From Isoetes taiwanensis (Eukaryota > Streptophyta > Lycopodiopsida > Isoetales > Isoetaceae), in assembly GCA_021234155.1 (NCBI GenBank), contig JAJEKV010000010.1, positions 23,088,833 to 23,152,832 on the forward strand: a stretch of 64,000 nucleotides of DNA, in the 5' to 3' direction. Positions within the stretch are counted from its first letter, which is position 1. Each line of letters opens with the position of its first letter. The notes beneath the pieces were generated by a model that worked only from the letters and a program-made list of their open reading frames with translations, made no database searches and was not told the origin of the DNA. The position numbers and the translations under genes are program-made. Below are positions 55,045-64,000 of this stretch, one piece after another.

Positions 55045-56652
55045 CTACATACTCAAAATATAGGCATCCAAGTCATATGCTTGCTTAATCTGTGACACCA
55101 AAGCAATTTCACATTGAACCATTACATTTACTTCCCGAACCCTAGAAAGAGCATCAGCAACAGGATTCTTTTTCCCGGGAAGATGTTCAACATGAAAATG
55201 AAATTGAGAAAGGAAGTCCAACCATCTTGCTTGCCTTGGACTTACCTCGGCCTGGCTTTGCAGGAATTTCAACGGTTTATGATCAGTGTAGACCTCAAAC
55301 TCACATTTGTTGCGGAGATAATGTTTCCAGACTTTGAACGCATGCACCATTGCCGGTAACTCCTGCTCATAGGTGGAATAGTTCTTCTCAGCAGCATTGA
55401 GTTGGCGACTTTCATACGCCACCACTCTACCATCCTGCATGAGAACAGCACCAATAGCATAACCACATGCATCCGTGTAAACCTCATAAGGTTTACTCAT
55501 GTCTGGAATCAACAGAATAGGCGCTGAGGTCAGCAACCTCTTCAGCATATCCATTGCCTGCTGCTGCTTCATCGTCCATTGCCACTGGACATTAGTTTTC
55601 AACAACATAGTTAAAGCAGCTGCAATCTTGGCAAACTTCCAGACAAATCTACGATAATAACTGGCCAAACCCAAGAAACTACGCAACTCAGATACATTCC
55701 TTGGCACAGGCCAAGACTGAATTGTCTCCGTTTTCTTGGGATCTACAGCTACACCTTCAGCAGATACAATGTGGCCCAAATATTCTACCTGTGCTTTCAA
55801 GAATTTACACTTTGACATTTTTGCACACAACTTATGCTGTCTGAGCAGAGTTAACACAGAACGCAAATGATTCAAATGCTCCTCTAAGGTTTTGCTATAC
55901 ACCAGGATATCGTCTAAAAATACTTCAACAAAAGTATCAAGACATCCTGCAAAAACCTCATTCATCATTCTGGAAAAAGTAGCAGGAGCATTCGTTAGTC
56001 CAAAAGGCATCACCAAAAATTCAAAATGACCAAAAGTGGTCCTGAAGGCAGTCTTATGTACATCCGACTCCTTCACCCTTATCTGGTGATAACCACTGCG
56101 CAAATCCAACTTAGAAAAATACTTAGCTCCTGTTAATCTATCCATAATCTCGTCAATTCTAGACAAAGGGTACCTATTCTTGATCGTGATCTTATTCAAG
56201 GCACGATAATCAATGCACATCTGCATTGATCCATCCTTTTTCTTGACTAGAATGACAGGAGCACCATAAGGGGATTTGCTAGGTCTCACAAACCCTTTGG
56301 CTAACAGCTTATGAACCTGCTTCTTTACCTCCTCTTGTTCCAGTATGGATAATCTATAAGGGCCACGAAACACGGGTTTGGATCCAGGCTCTAAATCAAT
56401 CTCATGTTGAATCTCTCTACTAGGTGGAAGACCTTCAGGCAGTTCCTCAGGGAACACGTCCTGAAATTCATTCAACAGATCCTGCAACTCTCTCTGGCCT
56501 TTTGAATCCTCTATGACCTCACTATCAGCACTCATATGACAGCGCTCAAAAGCAGGATAACATTCATCAATAAATAGAAGAAAACATTGATTGGAAGATT
56601 TACGTACCAGTTTCTTGACCTGAAGCGACGACACGATCTTGGAAGCTCCCAT
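55045..56652 (-). pseudogene. Reverse transcriptase and RNase H of the chromovirus
   Basis: 535-codon frame. RT blocks: [59 protein letters not shown], the catalytic [10 protein letters not shown] and [12 protein letters not shown]. RNase [16 protein letters not shown] in [10 protein letters not shown] and VYTDHKPL, all catalytic acids kept, ending near NPVADALSR. Enzyme blocks intact, but the polyprotein is stopped on both sides. Confidence 0.93.
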
Positions 56653-56746
56653 CTAAGGACTCCCCTGCAGATAGATCTCACGTCCATCGTGCTTCAGCTG
56701 GCGTCACCTGGTGAGTGTTCCAATCTATTGCAGTAGGCTTAACCCG

Positions 56747-58126
56747 TTACAACCATGTTATCCCCAGCACCACATCATACCGGCCAACATCCAAGAGGTC
56801 AAAATCAAGCTTTTTCTGGTATCCTTGAATACACAAGGGCACCCCAACAGCTTTACGATCCTCCACCTGAGAATCATTCACAAAAGGCTCATCCATCTTG
56901 TACTTATTAGTCTTCACACAAGATAGATGCAGTTCTTCCACCAACTTCGAAGATACAAACATGTCAGAAGAGCCACAATCCAATAACACAACAACGTTTC
57001 GGCCCATGATTCTGCCCAAGAATCTAATCACACGTCCAGCAAACATATCCATGATGTCTTTGCTTGTGGGCTTGTCCAGCGCGCACAGCTCTTCCATGGC
57101 AATGGCTGAAACCGTCTTAGATTCCAATACTTCTTCAGCCTTTTCAGTCACGTTTGCTTTCTTGTTATCAGCTTTCTTGTTCTGTGGCTGAGAGCATTCA
57201 CGACTAATGTGCCCAGGCTCCCCACACCTATAGCAGAAAATCCCCTTCCTGGGACCACCGGACTTAGAGTCCGCCTTACGCTTCTTGGACTCTCCACCTG
57301 CAGACTTAGACTTAGGCTGCTCAGACTTTTCAGACTTTTTCTTCTTGAAAAACCTGTTTCTTTTCTTTGAGAACTTCTGGGACGTCTTCTTAAAAGACTC
57401 ATCCTCTTCCCCAAGCTGACGAGCCAACATCGTTGCCCTCTCAAAATCCTCGGGCTTCAACCCGATTATCTGCTTCTTGAGAGCAACACTGGATAGACCA
57501 CCTAGAAAGAAATCAACCTGCCGAGTCTCGGTCAAGTCTCCAACCATGTGGACATAACCCCGTACCTTATTGATATAAGCACTGAGAGAACCTGTCTGCT
57601 TACAGTACCGCAGCTTCTCAAACGCATCACGAGCACCATGCTGAGGCGCATACTCCCCAATAAAGTATTTCCTGAAATCGGACCAGGTATTCACCTCTTT
57701 CTTCATGGTAGGACCATTCCACCAACTATAAGCATCCGATTTCAGCCGCATCTGCGCGATAAACAACTGCGCATTGTCACCTTTATTGGTAGCCTCAAGA
57801 AAGGTCTCAAGCTTGTCAATCCAAGCCATAGCCTCCTCAGCAGTGCCTTTCCCATCCCAATCCGGGATCTTTGTGCGCTCGAGACTACGGATGTCCTCCT
57901 TGCTCAATCCGGAACTCTTCAGTGACTGCTCCACAGCAGCACTAGCACCAGGTACATCCGGGTCCACCACCACAACTGCCGGAGACTTCCCTTTCTCCGC
58001 AGACTTTCCTAGGCCATCCGTGCCAGCAAGGGTCTCCAATACAGTTCTCATGGCAGTCTGAGTGTCCAATACAGCCTTGAGGCTTTGCTGCACTCCCAGC
58101 AAGTCCTCGCCCCACTTCATCTGCAT
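56747..58126 (-). pseudogene. gag and protease of the chromovirus
   Basis: 459 codons from an ATG at 58124-58126. A retrotransposon gag domain (AWIDKLETFLEA, YFIGEYAP, ARDAFEKLRYCKQT) is followed by a Lys/Ser-rich linker, the CCHC knuckle CYRCGEPGHISREC (about 57185-57230) and a protease with VVLLDCGSSDMFVSS. The protease has C-G where D-[ST]-G is usual, so it may be inactive. The frame ends just after GITWL with a stop where a polyprotein should continue. Confidence 0.9.
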
Positions 58127-58285
58127 GGTCTCCGGGTTCTTCTGGGTTTTCAGATGCAGCGGCGACTAGCCCTCATTACATCGGGTTCCTCCTCCATAGG
58201 AGTTAGCACCCACCTGCTTTCACGGTATGCCCGCACTAGTCTCGCCGTACTCCATCTCAGCTACTCAAGGTCCAAGCCGCCTTCG

Positions 58286-58298
58286 TGGCTCGATACCC
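58286..58298 (-). promoter_or_regulatory. Primer-binding site, tRNA-iMet-like
   Basis: The minus strand reads GGGTATCGAGCCA near the 5' LTR, close to the TGGTATCAGAGCCA site of plant elements primed by initiator Met tRNA, with two bases lost. Confidence 0.6.
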
Positions 58299-58813
58299 TT
58301 TATTCTAAACCACAATTTTAGTACCAAAAATTTCGATTTGTATTCACATCAAACCATCAGAGTACACAGAACAAGTACTACCTCCCACGAGGCTATATAC
58401 ATGAAAGCCACGTATACAGATAACAAGATGACAACACAAGATAACTAAATGCACACGTACGCTCCGCCAGCTAACAAACAGCCTGCATAAGCTTCCACGT
58501 GTTAGTAACATGCATAAGAGTTATCCAGTATGTCAACACGAAGCAACGACTGACGGACTGCAAGACACACATATGGAATCCACCATACGCACCATAGCAT
58601 CTGCCAAGCAGACACACCCCACCATATCTAGACAGTACGTCGTCTAGAACCCCCGCGCTGGTGGATCCAAAGTGAGGGAGAAACTGCAAGCATCATAAGA
58701 ACCCAGAGCAATAGACTATTGACTACGTCCATCACCGTCCCATACCAGTGATAGATTTCATCTCACTAGCACCCGAAGTTCCTATCAAGATAAGCCACAC
58801 TTATCTAATCATA

Positions 58814-60719
58814 CTAGTAATAGTACCCAGCGTTGCTGGGCGTAAGTTGAGAGCCTGTAAATATTTCGGGCTGCAGTGAGAAAAGCCCTATAGTTTTCTC
58901 TTTCTATTTCCCTTTCCCTTTTGCTCTATCCCGTATTTCACTTTTCCTTATTTTCTATACACTTTTCTTTTTCTTTTCAGTTTTATCCCGTTTTTTCACA
59001 TATGTTTCCTTGTTTCCCCACCCCTTTCCTTCCTTTCCCTCTTCCGTTTTTCCGATAACCTTTTTCCCTTTCCTTTTCCTCCTTTTCCCATCCTTTCATT
59101 CTTCTCCTTTTTCCATGCCCTTCTCCTTTTCCCTTCACCTTTTTCCATGCCTTCTCTTTTCCCCACCCTTTTTCCATGCCTTCCCTTTTTCTCAATCTTT
59201 TAGTCTTTTGCTTTTTTCCATGCCTATTTTCCCTTATCTTTTCCTCCATTTCCCAGCCTTTCACTCTTCCTTTTTTTTTTTGTGCCATTTTCTCATCCCT
59301 TTTTTCTTTTTCCCCTCCCGTTTTCCATGCCCTTTTTACCTTCCCTTTTCCCATCTTCTCACCCTTTCACCCTTCCCCTTTTCATGTTCTCTTTTTCTCT
59401 TCCCTTTTCCTATTTTTCTCTTTTCTTTTTTCTCGTGCCCTCTCCCCCTTTTCCTCTTTTTCTTTCTTTTTTCTTTTCTATTTCTCTTCTCTTCGCCCTT
59501 TTTTCCCTTCCCTTTTTTTCTACCCCTTTCTTGTTTCCATTTTTCCCCCGTGCTTTCCTTTTCCTCCTTTTCCCACCCTTTCCCACTTCTTTTTTTCCCG
59601 TGCGATTTTTTTTCTTTTCCCCCTTCCTTTTTCTTTTCTCTTTTCCTTTTCCCATGTTTTCTTTCCTTTTCCTCTGCTCCCCCGCTTCCCTGCCCTTTTC
59701 CCTTTCCTAATGGATTTTTTTTTCTATTTTCCTCCTTTTTTCGATCTTTTCCTCGTGCCCTTTTTCCTTCCTTTCCTTTTTCCCTTTTCCCATGTCTTTC
59801 TACATTTGTTTTCTTCTCTTATTTTCCTTTTCCCCACCTTTTCTCTCTTCCCCTTTTTTGTTCCTTTTCTTTTTTCTATTTCTCTGCCATTTTCCTCTTC
59901 CCCTTTATCTCATGCCCTTTCCTCCTTCCCTTTTCTTGTTTCCCTCTTTTCCTTTTTCTCATGCCCTTTTTCAGGTTCCCTTTTCCCCTTTTTCCCTTTC
60001 CTTTTTTCTTTCTTCTCGCTTTCCCTTATTTCTTCTTGTCTCTCCATCCTTTTCTTGTTCCCCCTTTTCCCTTCCCTCTTCCTCATTTTCCCAACCTTTT
60101 ACTCTTCCCCTTTTCTCTATACGTTTTTTTTCCTTCCATTTCCCTCTCTCTTTTTTTTTTTTTCGTTTCCTTTTCCTTTTTTCTATGCCATTTTTCCCTT
60201 CCTTTTTCCTCTTTCTTCAATGCTTCTCTTTTTATCCCTTTTTCCATGCCCTTTTTTTCCTCAATTTTTTCATGCTTTTTTTCTCCTCCCTTTTCCCCTT
60301 TCTTCAATCTTTCCTTCTTCCTTTCTTTCCCGTGCCCTTTCCTCTTCCCCTTACCACTTTATCTCTTCCCTTTTCCCTCATGCCCTTTCCCCAGGTACCT
60401 TTTCCCCCTCCCCTTTTCTTTCTTCTTTTCCTTTTCATTTTTTCATGCCTTTTTCTCTTCTCTTATCCCCACCCTTTTCCCTTTGCTTTTCTCCCTTTTC
60501 CTATGCCTTTTTGCCCTTCACATTCTCTCTTGTCTCTTCCTTTTCCTTTCCCCCCTTTTCTCTTTACCCTTTCCCCTTAAGAGATCAAAGTATGACCAAT
60601 CATGGTGGTGGTAAGTCGTGCAATAAATCTCGGCCTTCGGATGCACTCAGATGATCTCGACCATTCAAATTAGGGCTTGATCCAATCCAAGAATTACGGT
60701 ATAACATTATAATATAAGA
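58814..60719 (-). mobile_element. Non-autonomous Helitron (1906 bp)
   Basis: Comparison with the intact LTR shows a clean insertion between A and T (minus strand CAAGCA / TATGAT) with no duplication. On the minus strand the element starts TCTTATATTATAATG and ends CTAG. A hairpin (CCCAGC, 3-base loop, GCTGGG; 58826-58840) lies 12 bases before the 3' end. All four traits are diagnostic of Helitrons. There is no Rep/helicase; the interior is almost entirely a polypurine tract. Confidence 0.92.
58890..60580. repeat. 1.7-kb polypyrimidine / polypurine tract
   Basis: The plus strand is nearly all C and T, built from TTTTCCC, CCCTTTTCC and CCATGCC words. The long frames of Phe, Pro, Ser and Leu codons on this strand are produced by the composition and are not genes. 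Such tracts can form triplex DNA. Confidence 0.9.
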
Positions 60720-61890
60720 TGCTTGCATAAAAACTCCCATATGATAAACACCCAGTGTTTACCTACTCTGCAGGAATGCTCGTATAAAGCTCACGATCAT
60801 AAATCGTATATGCAGAGTATAACGAGACACTCTTATAGTACCAGACTGTTGACATCTACTTAGTACCGTCCCATACCAGCACTAAGCATCCATCTCACTA
60901 GCAATAAGAGGTCTCTCAAGGGAACAAGCCTACACTTCTTTCAATACAGCGGAGAAGAGATTAGAAGCAAGAGACCATGGGCAGCATCCTCTGGTTGCTA
61001 CTGCAACCTGCTGTCCACCAAGACTAGATAAGACACCCCAGGCTTATCCCGACTTACACTACTGAGCTTTTAGGAGAGAGGAGTCAACAACTCCGGGGTA
61101 TTGGTTTTAGAGTGATTCCGGTTCTATCCACAAACCTACGCTCTTCACCATGAAGCATAACAATTCTGGTAGTCCTTATATCTTCATATTTACTACAGTA
61201 GATACTGCCTAGAGGGCATGCCGGTTACCCAGCACAAGACTCACCAGGAAAGCTTCTTTAATGCAACCGCGTAGTCCAACGGTACCAATACCTCCTCCCG
61301 CAGTTGCTAATGCTTTACGCAATTAGTTAACTCCTTCTTCTACGTCGTTTTCCGATTCTCAGAGCTTTTCTTAGCCTCGGCCTTAGGGCTTGTTATTTCT
61401 TTGCTATCGGAGCGAGCCCAACCAAATCGTGGCTGACCACGTGTAGCGCCGCCGGTGGCGGTGATCTTCTTAGGATGCCAATCCGGCCCCCTGTTCGACC
61501 TCCGATCCGGCCATTACAGACCGTCGCCAGCCACGTTCAACCCAGCCCGATTTAAGGGGTGTTTACTTTTTAATTCAATGGTCATTTAAACCACTTACAC
61601 CATTGTCACATATTGCTTATAACAATATTGTAACTTTAAAGGCTATTTGCCCCTAGATGGCCTAATGGCAAATTCACCATCCCGTCTCGAGGCCCCATGC
61701 AAACAACAATGTGATAACCACATTTATTATTCGCACGGCCCCGTTACTCCCTAGCCCAAGATCTATTAAGGTGCACCACACAACTTAAGCTAGGCTAGGG
61801 CATGCGACCATTATAAACATCCATTATGCCTAATATGAATATGCATGCACAATTCCGAGCAATGGTCTGTAACTTTATTTAGGCATAACA

Positions 61891-62752
61891 TCCTCCCAGG
61901 CCCATTCCTTTCCACAGGTACAAAACCTGCTGGCAGGCCAAACAAAATAGTCCTCATATCCGATGGCATGCAGTGACTAGGATTGAGCAGGACTCTCCAT
62001 GCAGCCCGGACACGGTGCTCATTAATATGGGCAGTGTTAGAAGGGATAATCCAAGAACTAGACAAGGTAAATTTTCCAGAACAAATCATCTTGGCCAGTG
62101 TATACAACAAACTAGCAGTCAATCTACGGTTCCCGTGGTAATTCACAAAATGGGCAGCTCGATTCAACAAGTTTTTGTTATCAAGAACAACTAAATTTTT
62201 CGTATCACCAGCTCCCCATCTCAAATACAAATCCATACCTTTCTCGATGGCAGCCTCACTCACATTATGAAGATGGCAGACATAATGAACCTTTCCCACA
62301 TCCTTCATACAGTACCCAATCATACCCTCAAAACAATGAAGACGAGTATTTTTAAGGGATTTGCATACCAATATCACACCAAGAGGCTTAGAAACCCAAT
62401 TAAAATCTCTTTTTATGGCATCATTCATGGCCCTAGGACTTTTAAACCGGGCTCTAAACACAGCCTGACAATGCAAATGATCTACAGTAGCACCACGCTC
62501 CATGGCCACAGCTCCAGCAACACACCTCCGATTGCAAAACCCCACAAGACCATTATAAAAACTCATGGGCACATCTTGCCCAGACAGATCTAAGGTAACA
62601 TTCACATCTATAACATTCCAGTCCTGCTCAACAGAAAAACCACCACCATTCTCTTGGGAATTGGAAGAACTCAGGTTTATAATGTGGCTCAGAGAACCAG
62701 GGACAGAGCAACCAATACTCTTCCCCTTTCTCGCTGCCCTCTTCAGAGACAT
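61891..62752 (-). pseudogene. HUH-endonuclease Rep-like gene (Replitron-like), 5' part
   Basis: The frame starts at the ATG 62750-62752 (minus). A basic Ser-rich leader is followed by a first strand DWNVIDVNVTLD (residues about 44-55), then DHLHCQAVF, an H-U-H metal-binding motif (about 92-100), and later GYCMKD (about 151-156), which fits the Y-x-x-K catalytic motif of single-tyrosine Rep proteins. The order and spacing are those of HUH Rep endonucleases, which nick DNA for rolling-circle replication or transposition. Replitrons, or a domesticated or captured CRESS-type Rep, are the candidates. At 61890 the frame runs into the retrotransposon LTR and picks up about 27 foreign codons. The real 3' part is at 51261-51896. 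Confidence 0.7.
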
Positions 62753-64000
62753 GGCAGAAAATTACAGAAAAAAACAAAGGCAAGAACACAGCCGGCTTAC
62801 CTATGTGCCCTTCGAGAAGACTCCACCTCCGCTCCCCACCAAACAACCCGACCCCTGCTTATCCGAAAACCCAAAAAAAGCAACAAGCCACGATACATAA
62901 GAACCTTTGGCCTCAGCAGCTCCGCCATCCCTGGAGCACCCTACGGCGGCACTACCAGTTCCGGCCAACCGGGCACAAGATGCTCAGCCTACATTCCAGG
63001 GTTTCGAATCCCCCCTGCCACCGTCAGCAAAATAACATACTCACATACGAATATTCACTTACACCATTAAAAACCTTAGGTTACAAAAATAACCTTCCAA
63101 ATTTTGGCCACATTATAAGGGTAGACCCTACTTTTCAGCAGGCTTGCCTAATCCTCCTTACAACAACTTCTCAAATTTTAGTTTACGCCATTAGAGCTTC
63201 AATTTTTTATATCTACAACGCAAAAAATTACAACAATTGGAGAAATTTACTTCGCCTATCCTCGACGCTAGTTCTTTCCTTCTCTTTTGTTGTCACACAT
63301 AGTGTTTCCAACAAACCGGAAACCTCAGTCTTCCCTGTTTTTCTGCCTTCGTCTCAATCCGCCTTGCTTACCTTGAACTTGTAATCAGAGAAAGCTTTTG
63401 AAGTTATTTGTTTGCTTAGAGTAGAGGAGTTGGGACTCTACATTGCACCTGCTATTTCGCTTCTATTTTCATTCTTTGGTTTGGGTCTTTGCTTTGCATT
63501 TCGATTCTGCTTTGTCTACATGCTAAATGAAGCTTTTTTTTGTGTGTTTCTTTGAAGGCAAAGATCCATAGTTTGAACAACCCTAGGTTAAATGATTCAT
63601 AGCTTTAGCAAGGATTGCAAGGAGTGCTTCTGATAGTAAAATAATGTAATTCTGTAAATGCAAATCTAGTCTTGCCATAGCCATGAACTTGTCCTTGATT
63701 GAAAATCTGAAGGTGATCCTGATCTTTTAACTGTGATATAAGTATATACCCTTTCCAATACTAGATTCTCTTCTAGTGTTACTTGAGTATGCAAAGGTTC
63801 TTTCGGAATTGGCTGCACCTTATTTCTGAAACTATATATAAGCACCTCCAAATTGAATGTACGCCAATATGATCTCCCGATGCGCCAAATGTTGAAAAAC
63901 CTGGTCAGGATCTGGCTGCACCTTAGTTTTAAAACAATATAAAGCACTTTCAAATTGAAGATATTGGGTTAGTGAAGTTTAAATTACATGCTGAACCTAT
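62753..64000. other. Upstream of the Rep-like gene; no further gene recognised
   Basis: 62753-63060 may be leader or promoter of the minus-strand Rep gene. A 27-base segment at 63081-63108 (CTTCCAAATTTTGGCCACAT) closely matches 50858-50885 in the same orientation. Short frames on both strands up to 63953 have no domain; the stretch 63770-63960 holds two related words around AGGTTTT/AACCTGG. Confidence 0.4.

Larger units (their letters stand above)
51902..61890 (-). mobile_element. Ty3/gypsy chromovirus retrotransposon with nested Helitron
   Basis: Flanked by the 5-bp duplication TCCTC (51897-51901 and 61891-61895). On the minus strand it has gag with zinc knuckle, protease, RT, RNase H, integrase and a C-terminal chromodomain, the layout of plant chromoviruses (Tekay-like). 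In a 240-base stretch compared by eye the LTRs show seven mismatches, so it is fairly young. Even so, gag and pol are interrupted by stops (about 56746 and 55045) and frame changes (about 56650 and 53960). The 5' LTR (right) is cut by a Helitron. The insertion split a Rep-like gene. Confidence 0.95.
58301..61890 (-). repeat. 5' LTR of the chromovirus, split by a Helitron
   Basis: 58301-58813 and 60720-61890 together align with 51902-53628. The plus-strand left end is TATTCT where the other LTR has TGTTAC. A further deletion and several small changes lie at 61260-61480. Confidence 0.9.

Noticed and set aside
59010-60654. Long open frames of Phe/Pro/Ser/Leu codons (up to 534 codons)
   Set aside because: Produced by the polypyrimidine composition, which lacks stop codons in all three plus frames; no domain, no start context, and it lies within a non-autonomous Helitron.
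61811-61890. C-terminal 27 codons of the Rep-like frame
   Set aside because: They are LTR sequence; the TCCTC duplication shows that the gene ends at the insertion and resumes at 51896.

Overview
The window is nuclear DNA of a land plant. The evidence is a PADRE-type single-exon gene, PLS-class PPR relics, plant-type GT-AG introns, and a heavy load of Ty3/gypsy, LINE, hAT, Helitron and HUH-Rep transposon sequence. AT-rich spacers, many broken elements and a DUF7869 transposase-like gene fit a large, repeat-rich genome such as that of a fern or other non-seed plant, but this placement is a guess. Only two stretches look like ordinary intact host genes: a PADRE gene at 41799-42377 (+) and a spliced gene of unknown function at 46139-46792 (-). 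No rRNA gene, intact tRNA gene or CRISPR array was seen.

Layout: 1-1840 (-) is a degraded LINE-type ORF1 with a DUF4283 domain that runs off the left edge. 1.9-5.3 kb holds dispersed repeat fragments, a microsatellite and 470-bp tandem units. 5.3-6.6 kb holds three small genes of exactly 80 codons, one on the minus strand and two on the plus strand. They share protein motifs and a compact promoter with a CATCAATAATT element and a TATA box. 6.9-10.26 kb (-) is a frameshifted gene with two DUF8039-like domains, a helix-turn-helix and a DUF7869 domain. 10.3-12.3 kb is a dense field of nested palindromes built from AAATGGCGC/GCGCCATTT arms and AGCGCC repeats. It separates that gene from a divergent gene (12.3-26.6 kb, +) with a ParB-like domain and a C-terminal methyltransferase-like domain. 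The second gene has two frameshifts and is split by an 11.1-kb Ty3/gypsy element (13497-24614) flanked by GTCAC duplications. The same palindromic arms recur in its intron and downstream of it. The two divergent genes and their palindromes could be one previously undescribed mobile element; this is the main lead.

27.7-30.2 kb is a hAT transposase pseudogene carrying a small SINE-like insert. 30.7-33.1 kb is a LINE reverse-transcriptase pseudogene split by a CpG-rich 510-bp insert between 48-bp direct repeats. 33249-34199 is a non-autonomous hAT element. 34.2-41.6 kb has no recognised gene. 42.9-45.4 kb holds repeats, and 49.0-49.9 kb holds PPR relics.

50.4-62.8 kb is a nested stack. A HUH-type Rep gene (Replitron-like, -) is cut by a Ty3/gypsy chromovirus (51902-61890, -, TCCTC duplication), whose 5' LTR is in turn cut by a 1906-bp non-autonomous Helitron (58814-60719, -) filled with a polypurine/polypyrimidine tract. 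The order of events is therefore Rep element, then retrotransposon, then Helitron. All coordinates, alignments and translations were read by eye.
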